Source: Pseudomonadota bacterium (GTDB taxonomy: Bacteria; Pseudomonadota; Gammaproteobacteria; Burkholderiales; Thiobacillaceae). Taken from it: DNA of 64,000 nt. Each line of letters opens with the position of its first letter. Positions within the stretch are counted from its first letter, which is position 1. Shown here in pieces: positions 8,507 through 18,607 of the stretch. Location: NCBI GenBank assembly GCA_021847835.1, contig JAJZPR010000003.1:96495-160494 (forward strand), in the 5' to 3' direction. Below the pieces are notes generated by a model. The model had not been told where the DNA came from. It searched no databases and saw only the letters and a program-made list of their open reading frames with translations. The translations under genes and the position numbers were made by a program.

Positions 8507-8535
8507 ACGATAGAAAAGTTCGGGCGAATAGTCAA
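8507..8535 (-). promoter_or_regulatory. Sigma-70 promoter of rpoH
   Basis: Reading the minus strand, TTGACT (-35) and TATCGT (-10) are spaced by 17 bases, and the -10 abuts the CIRCE operator. A second TTGACT lies 13 bases further upstream. Confidence 0.75.
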
Positions 8536-8548
8536 CCAATTTAGTCAA

Positions 8549-9448
8549 CTAATCGGTCTTGCCCAGGGTGCGGCTGACGGCGATCCAGGCGCCCAGCCAA
8601 CTGAACAGGGTGGCGCCGCCCAGTACCACGCCGATTTCTGCGAACCCAGGCGGCGACAGCCGGTAAGGCGAGCCGTACAGGGTGGCGAGACGGGTGACCG
8701 GCTCATCCAGCGCCAGGCCGAGCAAGGCGAGGATGGCCAGGGCGGCCAGCGCCCCGCTCGCGCCCTGCAGGGCGCCGTAATACAGGAAAGGGCGGCGGAT
8801 GTAGCGGTCGGTGGCGCCAATCAGGCGGCTGACCTCGATTTCCTCGCGCCGGGCCAGGATTTGCGCGCGGATGGCGTTGCCGGCGATGGCCGCCAGCGCC
8901 AGGCCGAAGAGGGCGGTCAGCAGCAGCACGATTTGCCGGCCGAGGTCCAGTATGGCGTGCAGGCGCTCGGCCCAGGCGCTGTCGGCCTGCACGGTCTCCA
9001 CGCCCGGCAGGGCGGCCAGCTCCTTGCGCAGCCGTTCCAGTTCCTGCGGGCTGGCCTGCGACAGGGTCAGCACCCAGGCGTCCGGCAGCGGGTTCTTCTC
9101 CAGGCCCGCGGTAATGTCGGCCAAGCCCTGTGCGCTGAGGTGTTCCAGCGCCTGGTCGCGCGAGACGAAACGGCGCTTGGCAACAGCCGGGTGGGATTCG
9201 ATCTTCTGCCTGATGGCATCGCGCTCGCGCGCCGTGGCCTGGTCGCTCAGGAAAAGGCTGATTTCGGGCTGGGCGGGCAGGTTGCCGGCGAGGTGATTGA
9301 GGTTCTGTACGACGAGGTAGAGGCCGATCGGCAGGGAGATGGCGACCCCGATGGCCAGCGCGGTGAACCCCGTGGCAAAGGGGGTGCGCAGCAGGCGGCG
9401 CAGCGCGCCGGAAAGCGAAGCCAGATGATGGGCGAGCCAGGTCTTCAT
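8549..9448 (-). CDS. ftsX: Cell division protein FtsX (ABC transporter permease-like)
   Basis: A 299-residue inner-membrane protein with a short cytoplasmic N-terminus and a first helix (about 28-48). A periplasmic loop containing EISLFLSDQATARERDAI follows, then three C-terminal helices. With FtsE it forms the complex that activates peptidoglycan amidases through EnvC at the septum. The frame is open for another 71 codons upstream, but those lie inside ftsE. The start MKTWLAHHL overlaps the ftsE stop as ATGA, so it was chosen. Confidence 0.93.
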   Translation of the reverse strand: MKTWLAHHLASLSGALRRLLRTPFATGFTALAIGVAISLPIGLYLVVQNLNHLAGNLPAQPEISLFLSDQATARERDAIRQKIESHPAVAKRRFVSRDQALEHLSAQGLADITAGLEKNPLPDAWVLTLSQASPQELERLRKELAALPGVETVQADSAWAERLHAILDLGRQIVLLLTALFGLALAAIAGNAIRAQILARREEIEVSRLIGATDRYIRRPFLYYGALQGASGALAALAILALLGLALDEPVTRLATLYGSPYRLSPPGFAEIGVVLGGATLFSWLGAWIAVSRTLGKTD

Positions 9449-10098
9449 GCGGTCAGTCTGCCGTGGTCGAGCTGGATGACGCGTCCGCCCATGGCCTGGA
9501 TGGTACGTTCGTCGTGCGTGGAAATGACCAGGGTGGTGCCCACGCGGTGGAAATCCCTGAACATGTTGAGGATGTCGATGGCATAGCCGGTGTCGAGATT
9601 GCCCGTGGGCTCGTCCGCCAGCACCAGGGCCGGGCGCGACACGACCGCGCGGGCGATGCACAGGCGTTGCTGTTCGCCGCCCGAGAGGGTGACCGGCATC
9701 GATTTCTCCTTGGCGAGCAAGCCGACCTTGTCCAGCGCCGCGCGTGCGCGCTTCAGCGCCTCGCGGCGGTCGAAGCCGACAATCGACAGCGGCAGCAGGG
9801 TGTTTTCGATGACGTTGCGGTCGAACAGCAGCTTGTGGTCCTGGAAGATGAGGCCGATGTTGCGGCGCAGGAAAGGCACGGCATGGCGCGACAGGCGCCC
9901 CACGTTCTGGCCGTTGACGGTGACCGCGCCGCCGGTCGGGCGCTCGATGGCGGCGATGAGCTTGAGCAGGGTGGACTTGCCCGCCCCCGAGTGGCCGGTG
10001 AGAAACACCAGCTCGCCCTTCTCGATGCCCAGGCTGATGTCTTCCAGCGCGGTGTGGCCGCCCGGATAACGCTTTGTCACCTGGGAGAACTGGATCAT
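9445..10098 (-). CDS. ftsE: Cell division ATP-binding protein FtsE
   Basis: A 217-residue ABC ATPase. The Walker A motif GHSGAGKST is at residues 35-43, the signature LSGGEQQR is intact, Walker B reads ALVLADEP, and the switch histidine is in STHDE. The FtsE-type [14 protein letters not shown] follows Walker B. It partners FtsX in divisome control and is not a solute importer. It overlaps both ftsY upstream and ftsX downstream by four bases, so the three genes are translated as a coupled unit. Confidence 0.96.
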   Translation of the reverse strand: MIQFSQVTKRYPGGHTALEDISLGIEKGELVFLTGHSGAGKSTLLKLIAAIERPTGGAVTVNGQNVGRLSRHAVPFLRRNIGLIFQDHKLLFDRNVIENTLLPLSIVGFDRREALKRARAALDKVGLLAKEKSMPVTLSGGEQQRLCIARAVVSRPALVLADEPTGNLDTGYAIDILNMFRDFHRVGTTLVISTHDERTIQAMGGRVIQLDHGRLTA

Positions 10099-11087
10099 TC
10101 CTGCGGTTCTCCGCCGATCAGGGCTTCGACGTATTCGCGCGCGACAAACGGCTTGAGATCGTCCAGACCTTCGCCCACGCCGATGTAGCGCACGGGAATG
10201 GGCCGGGCGCTGGCGATGGCCGCAAGCGCGCCGCCCTTGGCGGTGCCGTCCAGCTTGGTGACGATGAGTCCGGTCACGCCCAGTGCGTCGTCGAAGGCCT
10301 TGACCTGGCTGACCATGTTCTGGCCGGTGTTGCCGTCCAGCACCAGCAGCACTTCGTGCGGCGCGGCAGGGTCCAGCTTCTGGATCACGCGCTTCACTTT
10401 CCTGATCTCTTCCATCAGGTGCAGCTGGGTCGGCAGGCGCCCGGCGGTGTCGGCCAGCACGATGTCGATGCCGCGCGCGCGCGCAGCGTTGACGGCGTCG
10501 AAGATCACCGAGGCGGAATCGCCTTTTTCCTGGCTGATGACGGTGACATTGTTGCGCTCGCCCCAGACCTGCAACTGCTCGCGCGCCGCGGCGCGGAAAG
10601 TGTCGCCCGCACCCAGCAGCACCGACTTGCCCTCGCCCTGGTAAAGCTTGGCGAGCTTGCCGATGCTGGTGGTCTTGCCGGCGCCGTTGACGCCGGCCAG
10701 CATGATGATGAAGGGCTTGGCGCCCGACGTGTCGAGCGGTTTCTCCAGCGGCGCGAGCAGCTCGGTCAGCGCATCGGCCAGGGCGGAACGGAGGGCGGCG
10801 GCATCGGAGAGATGCTCGCGCGCCACCTGCCTGCGCAGGCGTTCGAGCAGCGCCTCGGTGGCATCCACGCCCACGTCGGCCGTGAGCAGGATGGTTTCCA
10901 GTTCCTCGTACAAGGCCTCGTCGATCTTGCGGCCGGCGCCGAACAGGCCGGTCAGCTGGCCGCCGAGCTTCTCGCGCGTCTTGGCGAGGCCCGCTTTCAG
11001 CCGTTGCGCCCAGCCGGGACGGGAGGCGGATTTTTCCGGCTCTGCGGGCTTGTCGGGCGATGGGGAGGTCTTGAGGAAACCGAACAC
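10095..11087 (-). CDS. ftsY: Signal recognition particle receptor FtsY
   Basis: A 330-residue SRP GTPase with a short Pro/Glu/Lys-rich N-terminal part (A domain), the four-helix N domain, and the G domain. The P-loop is GVNGAGKTT, the insertion box has DTFRAAAREQL, then come DTAGRLPTQ and TKLDGTAKGG. It docks ribosome-nascent chain complexes to the membrane. The start codon is GTG (GTG TTC GGT); the A domain is much shorter than in Escherichia coli. It heads the ftsY-ftsE-ftsX group and is divergent from the M16 peptidase pair. Confidence 0.96.
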   Translation of the reverse strand: MFGFLKTSPSPDKPAEPEKSASRPGWAQRLKAGLAKTREKLGGQLTGLFGAGRKIDEALYEELETILLTADVGVDATEALLERLRRQVAREHLSDAAALRSALADALTELLAPLEKPLDTSGAKPFIIMLAGVNGAGKTTSIGKLAKLYQGEGKSVLLGAGDTFRAAAREQLQVWGERNNVTVISQEKGDSASVIFDAVNAARARGIDIVLADTAGRLPTQLHLMEEIRKVKRVIQKLDPAAPHEVLLVLDGNTGQNMVSQVKAFDDALGVTGLIVTKLDGTAKGGALAAIASARPIPVRYIGVGEGLDDLKPFVAREYVEALIGGEPQE

Positions 11088-11156
11088 GAAAATAATGGTC
11101 TGGGAAAGGTTGGCATTATTTTATCATTCGCCACTGAACATTCCTTTCACAGGCTT

Positions 11157-12518
11157 ATGATCCGCATGCAAATTAAAACAGCATTGTTTCTGGTTTCAAT
11201 TGCCTTGCCCGCCGCGGCTAGCGTCACCGATGTCACCCTCGACAACGGCCTGCGCGTCATCGTCAAGGAAGACCGCCGCGCGCCGGTGGCGGTGTCCCAG
11301 CTCTGGTACAAGGCCGGCAGCATGGACGAGGTCAACGGCGCCACCGGCGTGGCGCACGTGCTTGAGCACATGATGTTCAAGGGCACGGAAAAGGTGCCCG
11401 AAGGGCAGTTCTCCAAGCGCATCGCCGCCGCCGGCGGGCGCGAGAACGCCTTCACCAACCGCGATGTCACCATGTATTTCCAGCAACTGCAAAAAGATCG
11501 CCTGCCCATCGCGCTGGAACTGGAGGCCGATCGCATGGCCAACCTGCAATTGAAGGAGGACTCCTTCGCCAGGGAAATCCAGGTGGTGATGGAGGAGCGG
11601 CGCCTGCGCACCGAGGACAATCCGCACGCGATCGTTTACGAGCAGTTGATGAGTGTTGCTTTCCAGGCCCACCCCTACCGCCGCCCCATCATCGGATGGA
11701 TGGACGATTTGCAGAACATGGCCGCGGAGGACGCGCGCGACTGGTATCGGCGCTGGTATGCGCCCAACAACGCCGTTCTGGTGGTGGCGGGCGACGTGAA
11801 TCCGCAGGACGTGATCGCGCTGGCGAAGAAGGAATTCGGCCCGCTGGCGAAAAAAAGCCTGCCGCCGCGCAAGCCCCAGGACGAACCGGCGCAGCGCGGC
11901 GAGAAGCGCATCACGGTCAAGGCGCCGGCCAAGCAGCCCTACCTGCTGATGGCCTATCGCGCGCCCGTTTTGCGCGATGCGGAAAAAGATGTGCTGCCCT
12001 GGGCCATGCAGGTGCTGGCGGGCGTGCTGAACGGCAACGACTCGGCGCGGCTCGACAAGCACCTGGTCAAGGAGCGGCGCATCGCCGTGGAGGTGGGCGC
12101 CAGCTATGACGGCATCGGCCGCGGCCCGGGCGTGTTCTATCTCGACGGCACACCGAGCGAGGGCAAAAGCGCGGCCGAGCTGGAAAAGGCGCTCAAGGCG
12201 GAAATCCGCCGCATCCGGCAAGAAGGGGTGAGCGAGGCGGAGCTGAACCGGGTCAAGGCGCAGGTCATCGCCGGCGACGTGTACCAGCGCGACTCGGTGT
12301 TCTACCAGGCCATGCAGCTGGGCGAACTGGCCATCCTGGGCCTGCCGCTGGATCTGCTGGAAAAGCGCGTGGACAAGCTCAAGGTGGTCACCGCCGAACA
12401 GGTGAGGGAGGCGGCGAAGCTGCTCGTCGACGACAGTCTGTCCGTGGCTGTGCTCGACCCGCAGCCCGTCACGAGCGCGCCACGCAAGCCCGCCATGGAG
12501 GTGAATCATGCGCGTTGA
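11157..12518 (+). CDS. M16 family zinc metallopeptidase, catalytic member of a pair
   Basis: A 453-residue insulinase-type (pitrilysin family) peptidase with a signal peptide (about residues 6-21). The inverted zinc motif HVLEH is at residues 67-71, with the third ligand near Glu147 in MEERR, so the active site is complete. The frame is open upstream over antisense ftsY, but only the start shown gives a signal peptide. Another ATG nine bases downstream is possible. It overlaps the next M16 gene, whose product is the likely non-catalytic partner. It is predicted to act in the periplasm; the substrate is unknown. Confidence 0.9.
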   Translation: MIRMQIKTALFLVSIALPAAASVTDVTLDNGLRVIVKEDRRAPVAVSQLWYKAGSMDEVNGATGVAHVLEHMMFKGTEKVPEGQFSKRIAAAGGRENAFTNRDVTMYFQQLQKDRLPIALELEADRMANLQLKEDSFAREIQVVMEERRLRTEDNPHAIVYEQLMSVAFQAHPYRRPIIGWMDDLQNMAAEDARDWYRRWYAPNNAVLVVAGDVNPQDVIALAKKEFGPLAKKSLPPRKPQDEPAQRGEKRITVKAPAKQPYLLMAYRAPVLRDAEKDVLPWAMQVLAGVLNGNDSARLDKHLVKERRIAVEVGASYDGIGRGPGVFYLDGTPSEGKSAAELEKALKAEIRRIRQEGVSEAELNRVKAQVIAGDVYQRDSVFYQAMQLGELAILGLPLDLLEKRVDKLKVVTAEQVREAAKLLVDDSLSVAVLDPQPVTSAPRKPAMEVNHAR

Positions 12519-13804
12519 GCGGCTGTTCCTCCTGCTGTGTTCACTGGTGCTGGCGTTGCCGGCCTGGGCGGGCGTCGACATCCAGCACTGGACGACGCCG
12601 CAGGGCGCGCGCGTCTATTTCGTCGAAAACCACGACATCCCCATGCTGGACGTCGCGGTCGATTTTCCTGCGGGCAGCCGCTTCGACACGGCCGACAAGA
12701 GCGGGCTGGCGGCGCTGACCCATGCCATGCTCGACCAGGGGGCCGGCGGCCTTTCCGACATCGCCATCGCCCAGCGCCTGGCGGATGTCGGCGCGGTGTT
12801 CAGCGGCGTCTTCGACCGCGATCGCGCGGGGGTTTCCCTGCGCACGCTGTCCAGCGCGCGCGAGCGTGAGCAGGCGCTGTCGATACTGTCCCTGGTCTTG
12901 CACAAGCCGCAGTTTCCCCAAGCCGCGATGCAGCGCGAGCGCGCACGCATGATCGCCGCCCTGCGCGACGAGGAGTCGCGCCCCGGCGAAATCGCCGCGA
13001 AGGCGTTTTACCAGGCGCTCTATGGCAACCAGGGCTATGGCCTGCATCAGGCAGGCACGGTGGAGGGCCTGAACAGGCTCAAGCGTGGCGACCTGCAATC
13101 CTGGCACAAGGCGCGCTACCGCGCGGGCGATGCAGTGATCTCCATCATCGGCGACATGCGCCGGGCCGAGGCCGAGCAGCTGGCGCTGCGCCTCGCGGCA
13201 GGCCTGCCGCGAGGCAAGGCGGCGAAGGCCACGGCGCCTGCCGCCGCCTTGCCGCCGGTTGAAAAACGCATCGCGCATCCCGCCACGCAAAGCCACGTGC
13301 TGATGGGGCAGATCGGCATGGCGCGCAGCGACCCGGACTATTTCGCGCTGTATGTCGGCAATCACATCCTGGGCGGTGGCGGCTTCGATTCGCGCATGGT
13401 CGAGGAGGTCAGGCAGAAACGCGGCTATGCGTATTCCGCCTACAGCTACTTCATTCCCATGGCGCAGCCGGGACCCCTGCTGATCGGCCTGCAAACCAAG
13501 AACTCGCAGGCGGCCGATGCGCTGAAAGTGGCGCGCGAGACCGTGGCCGGGTTCGTCGCGGAGGGGCCCACCGAGGCCGAGCTGAAGCAGGCAAAGGATA
13601 ATCTGGTCGGCGGTTTCCCGCTGCGCATCGACAGCAACAAGAAGCTCCTCGATTACCTGCGCGCGATAGGTTTCTATCAATTGCCGCTGACCTATCTGGA
13701 CGATTGGCAGAAGCAGGTGGAAGCGGTGACGCTGGAGCAGATCCGCGACGCCTTCAAGCGCCGGGTCGATCCGGATGCCATGACGGTCGTGATCGTGGGC
13801 GGCG

Positions 13805-13815
<11 letters not shown>
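12508..13815 (+). CDS. M16 family peptidase-like protein, probably non-catalytic partner
   Basis: A 435-residue protein with a signal peptide ending near PAWA. It has the M16 fold, but the zinc motif HxxEH is replaced by HAMLDQ, so it cannot bind zinc in the standard way. The substrate-binding R/Y signature is intact in the C-terminal half (FDSRMVEEVRQKRGYAYS). This split between a catalytic and an R/Y-carrying subunit is established for heterodimeric M16 peptidases. The gene overlaps the upstream catalytic gene by 11 bases and rsmD downstream by 11. Confidence 0.88.
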
Positions 13816-15123
<1,308 letters not shown>

Positions 15124-15145
15124 CCCGGTCCTGATTGCATTTGCG

Positions 15146-15176
15146 AAAAAGCCCGCAGAAATGTGGGCTTTTTTCT
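15146..15176 (+). terminator. Intrinsic terminator after the ferredoxin gene
   Basis: AAGCCCGCA and TGTGGGCTT pair (one G-U), with a short GAAA-type loop, an A-run before and a T-run after. Confidence 0.88.
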
Positions 15177-15186
15177 TTTTATGCAC

Positions 15187-15213
15187 CACGGGGGACACGG
15201 GGAGCACGGGGTT
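15187..15213. repeat. Three tandem 9-bp GC-rich units
   Basis: CACGGGGGA, CACGGGGAG and CACGGGGTT follow one another. A partial inverted copy (CCGTGCCCCG) lies about 75 bases downstream. The roughly 140 bases between the ferredoxin terminator and the next gene hold nothing else I can name. Confidence 0.6.
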
Positions 15214-15295
15214 TTGGATGTCCAGCCGACAGGACAAACCGCACTGGTCGAGGCAAGGTTCAAGCCCTGAACGCCTTCCCCGCATGCACCGTGCC

Positions 15296-15315
15296 CCGTT
15301 GGGCAACGGTTTTTT
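15296..15315 (+). terminator. Short hairpin with T-run at the end of the dynamin-like gene
   Basis: CCGTT and AACGG form a five-bp stem with a GGGC loop and six T after it, on the plus strand. It may back up the ferredoxin terminator against transcription into the convergent gene. Confidence 0.4.
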
Positions 15316-17276
15316 CAGGCCGATATTTCCAGCCGCTCCTTTTCGCCGTCGTCGGCGAGGCTGGCGTTGACCAGGCTGCTCAACTGGGCGAGCTGTTCCA
15401 GCTGCCGTGCGGTGGCTTCCTCATTGGCGGCGAGTTCCCGGATGCGCTCGTCGAGCGTCTCGGTCGCGTCGTGGATGCGCCGCACGCTGTCCAGCCTGCG
15501 CTTCAATTGGAGCTGATGTTCGCGCACCTGGGTTTCCATGGGGGCGATCAGGGCCTTCAGCCAGGCCTCGGTTTCGCGGTTGGCGATGTCAAAAACTTCC
15601 ACCACGCGGCCGGCCAGGGTCTCGAAGAACTTGGCGGTCAGGCTGTGCTGGCCCTGGGTCAGCATCTGCAAGACGGTGTTGAAGCGTTCGTTGAAAATGC
15701 GCTCGAGGCGCTCGATCTCCTTGTGGAAGCGGGCCAGGTTGTGCGCGGGCGGGCTGACTGCCGCAAGCCCGTATTCGTCGCTGAACTTGCGGTACATGGC
15801 GGACATCATGGACTGAATTTCGTCCACCTCGTGGCCGGCCTTGGCGAGGTTGCCCTTCATGGTCGAGAAGAAACCCAGCATGGCTTCGCGCATCTCGCGG
15901 GAAAAGCGGCTGTTGTCCATGTCGCTGCGGGTCTTCTTCACTTCGGCGTACAGGTGCCGCATGCCCAGATGCTTGCGCAGCCTGCCGGCGTGGTGGGCGA
16001 AAATGGTGCGCAGGGCCTTGAACTGGCCGAGGCCCCTGTCGAACTGGCGGGTTTCCTGGTTGACCTTGTCCATGATTCGCTCGACCACGTCGCGGTTCTT
16101 GCCGCGCAGCCCTTCGAGCTCCTCGATCTGGTCCTGGATGCTGGCCAGCCGCGCTTCCAGCAGCTCGGTGGTCCTGACCACCACATCCTCGATCGCGCCC
16201 AGGGTCGACTGGCGCACCAGCTCCTGCTTGCAGGGGATGAGCTCATGGGTGAGCGCGGTTTCCAGCGCGGGCAGACGGCTTTTCTCCAGCAGGGCAGGGT
16301 TGTGCTGCACCTTGGCCACCAGCGCCTTTTGCGCGGAGACGGGATAGACCTGCGATTCCGGCAGTTCGAGCTGGGCGGCGCAAACGCGCGCCTGTTTGGC
16401 GATTTCGGCATCGACCTCGTCCGCGCTCTTGAGATCGTCCCACAGGCCGTCGATCTTGTTCAGCACCACCAGACGGCCGCTGCTCGCGCCCTGCAACGGT
16501 GCGATGTGCTTGCGCCAGATTTCGATGTCGCTCTTGGTCACGCCGGTGTCGGCCGCCAGGAGGAACAGCACTGCATGGGCGTTGGGCAGCAGGTTGAGGG
16601 TCAGTTCCGGCTCGGTGCCGATGGCATTGAGGCCGGGCGTGTCGAGGATGACCAGGCCCTTTTCCAGCAGCGGGTGCGGGAAGTTGATGAGGGCGTGGCG
16701 CCAGCGTGGGATTTCCACCGTGCCGTCGCGTGCCAGGACGCGTGCCGTTTCCTCGTCGTCGGGATTGGCAAGGCCGTATTCCGCCGCGACCCCGATCGGC
16801 ACGCGCAGCGTGTCGGACAGCCTGCACAGCGATTCGCGCATCTGGTCGGCCGAATTCACGTCCAGTGCCAGCGCGGTCCACTCCTCCGGGTGGCGCTTGA
16901 AGTCGGAGACCGTGCCCGTGCGCGACTTGGTCTGGATCGGCAGCAGCCTGATAGACGGCGGGCTGCCGGCTTCAAAGAACAGTTCGGTGGGGCACATGGT
17001 GGTGCGGCCGGCCGAGGTGGGCAGCACCCGCTGACGATAGTCGGAAAAGAAAATCGCGTTGATGAGCTCGGACTTGCCGCGCGAGAACTCGGCCACGAAG
17101 GCCACGTTCAGCCGGTCTTCCTCCAGGCGATCGAGCAATTGCTTCAGCTTGAGGTCGGTTTCCGCGTCGTTCAGTTCCTGGGCGGTGAGCCAGTCGCGCA
17201 AGGCCACGATGCGGCCGGAAACGCCGTTGCGCCAGTTGCTGTAGTGCTCGAATTCGGAAACCAGGGTGGCGGACAT
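15315..17276 (-). CDS. Dynamin-like large GTPase
   Basis: A 653-residue protein with an N-terminal GTPase domain. The P-loop AEFSRGKS is at residues 62-69 (first Gly replaced by Ala), a switch I threonine is in AGRTTMCPTE, DTPG is at 212-215 and NKID at 273-276. Long helical segments follow, as in bacterial dynamin-like proteins that remodel or repair membranes. No clear membrane helix is seen. The frame runs 107 codons further upstream but that part lies over the end of mutM, so the ATG used here is preferred. Only one such gene is present, whereas many bacteria have a pair. Confidence 0.82.
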   Translation of the reverse strand: MSATLVSEFEHYSNWRNGVSGRIVALRDWLTAQELNDAETDLKLKQLLDRLEEDRLNVAFVAEFSRGKSELINAIFFSDYRQRVLPTSAGRTTMCPTELFFEAGSPPSIRLLPIQTKSRTGTVSDFKRHPEEWTALALDVNSADQMRESLCRLSDTLRVPIGVAAEYGLANPDDEETARVLARDGTVEIPRWRHALINFPHPLLEKGLVILDTPGLNAIGTEPELTLNLLPNAHAVLFLLAADTGVTKSDIEIWRKHIAPLQGASSGRLVVLNKIDGLWDDLKSADEVDAEIAKQARVCAAQLELPESQVYPVSAQKALVAKVQHNPALLEKSRLPALETALTHELIPCKQELVRQSTLGAIEDVVVRTTELLEARLASIQDQIEELEGLRGKNRDVVERIMDKVNQETRQFDRGLGQFKALRTIFAHHAGRLRKHLGMRHLYAEVKKTRSDMDNSRFSREMREAMLGFFSTMKGNLAKAGHEVDEIQSMMSAMYRKFSDEYGLAAVSPPAHNLARFHKEIERLERIFNERFNTVLQMLTQGQHSLTAKFFETLAGRVVEVFDIANRETEAWLKALIAPMETQVREHQLQLKRRLDSVRRIHDATETLDERIRELAANEEATARQLEQLAQLSSLVNASLADDGEKERLEISA

Positions 17277-17368
17277 GATTGGGTTTGGGAACGGTTTCGC
17301 CTCAACGAATCTGGTAACGGACAGCCGCCCGACATCTTGAGCGCCGCCGGTCGGAGGAACGGCGGCCT

Positions 17369-18181
17369 CTATTTTTGGCAGACCGGGCAATAAAAGCTGG
17401 AGCGCTGTGCGGTCGCCAGCTTCTTGATCGGCGTGCCGCAGGCCCTGCAGGGCAGACCGGCGCGGCCGTAGACCCTGGCGTGCAGTTGGAAATAGCCCAG
17501 CTCGCCATTGGCCGCGACGTAATCCCTGAGCGAACTGCCGCCCGCCCTGACCGCGTTTTGCAAGGTGGTCTTGACGGCGGCGGCGAGTTTTGCGCACTCG
17601 GCCCTGGTCAGGCGGCCAGCGGCCCTTCCGGGGCGGATGCCGGCCGCGGACAGGGATTCGGACGCGTAGATATTGCCCACGCCCACGACGATGCGGCTGT
17701 CCATGATCAGGTTCTTGATTGAAGTCTTGCGGCCGCGGCAGGCACGGTAAAGGTATGCGGCACTGAAGTCGCTTCTGAGCGGCTCGGGCCCGAGGTGGGC
17801 AAGCAGGGGGTGGTTCGGCGGGTCGTCCGAGAGCAGCACGGCGCCGAAGCGGCGCGGGTCGCGCAGGCGCAGCGTCGTGCCGTCCGCGAAATGCCAGTCC
17901 ACATGGTCGTGCGCGGCGGCCGTCTCGTTTTTGGCCGCAAAGCGCAGGCTGCCGGACATGCCCAGATGCACGATCTGGAAAAGCCCCCCGAAATCGAACA
18001 GCAGGTACTTGCCGCGCCGCCTGACGGCCAGCAGCTTTTTGCCGGCCAGCCGTGCGCCGATGTCGCCGGGCACCGGCCAGCGCAGGCGGGCGTCGCGGAT
18101 TTCCACGGCTTCAAGGGTTTTCCCCGCGAGGCGCGGCTCGATGCCGCGGCGGGTGGTTTCGACTTCGGGCAGTTCGGGCAT
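17369..18181 (-). CDS. mutM: Formamidopyrimidine-DNA glycosylase
   Basis: A 270-residue Fpg/Nei family glycosylase. The N-terminus PELPEVETT contains the catalytic Pro2 and Glu3. The DNA-binding segment is in VVGVGNIYASE, and the C-terminal zinc finger has the cysteine pairs CRAC and CPVC. It removes 8-oxoguanine and formamidopyrimidines and cuts the strand. It probably shares a transcript with the downstream dynamin-like gene, 92 bases away. It is divergent from the small exported protein gene that follows. Confidence 0.96.
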   Translation of the reverse strand: MPELPEVETTRRGIEPRLAGKTLEAVEIRDARLRWPVPGDIGARLAGKKLLAVRRRGKYLLFDFGGLFQIVHLGMSGSLRFAAKNETAAAHDHVDWHFADGTTLRLRDPRRFGAVLLSDDPPNHPLLAHLGPEPLRSDFSAAYLYRACRGRKTSIKNLIMDSRIVVGVGNIYASESLSAAGIRPGRAAGRLTRAECAKLAAAVKTTLQNAVRAGGSSLRDYVAANGELGYFQLHARVYGRAGLPCRACGTPIKKLATAQRSSFYCPVCQK

Positions 18182-18228
18182 GGGACGCCTTCAATAAAGA
18201 TGCAGGCGGGCGAGTGTAAAATAAATCC

Positions 18229-18531
18229 ATGCGCCGCGCCCTGCACGCCTTCCTGCTGATTTTCGCCTTCCTGTTCGCACAGGCGGGACTGGCCGCGCAT
18301 GCGGCCAGCCATGTCGCGGTGGAGAATCCCGGCGAGCAGGGGCTGCCGGCGGATGTCGCCTGCGAGCTTTGCGTGGGCTATGCGCAACTCGCGGGCGGGG
18401 CGCCCTTGCCGAGCACGCCGGCATTGCCCGTCTGCACCGCCACCCATCCGGCGCCCGATAGCTTCATGGCGCTTCTGGTTTCCTCCGCAAGCTTCCATTC
18501 GCGCGCCCGCGCGCCTCCGGTTTTTTCCTGA
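18229..18531 (+). CDS. Small exported protein, DUF2946-like
   Basis: A 100-residue protein with a signal peptide (about 1-26, LLIFAFLFAQAGLAAHAAS). After that, CELCVGYAQL gives a CxxC pair that resembles DUF2946-type proteins, with a third cysteine near residue 69. Such proteins often lie beside metal uptake or copper genes. Here it heads a group with an outer-membrane protein and a ZnuA/ZnuB-like pair, so a metal-related role is plausible but unproven. Confidence 0.6.
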   Translation: MRRALHAFLLIFAFLFAQAGLAAHAASHVAVENPGEQGLPADVACELCVGYAQLAGGAPLPSTPALPVCTATHPAPDSFMALLVSSASFHSRARAPPVFS

Positions 18532-18607
18532 ACGTCGCTTTATTTCAAGACCTTGCCGGCCGGGTTTTCCCCTGGCTGGCGCATCGCATTTCGTTCAAGG
18601 AGAAATC

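Noticed and set aside
10074..11156. N-terminal extension of the first M16 peptidase by some 360 codons
   Set aside because: It lies antisense to ftsY, and the shorter protein begins with a proper signal peptide just after the divergent intergenic region.
15187..15213. A possible CRISPR array
   Set aside because: The three 9-bp units are adjacent, without spacers, and there are no cas genes in the window.
17277..17597. A 107-codon N-terminal extension of the dynamin-like GTPase
   Set aside because: It overlaps the end of mutM in another frame and has no family-like sequence; the GTPase family begins close to the ATG that was chosen.
18182..18228. A Zur site expected before the metal-uptake locus
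   Set aside because: The AT-rich stretch before the first gene lacks the palindromic GTTATA-type pattern, so I do not claim Zur control.
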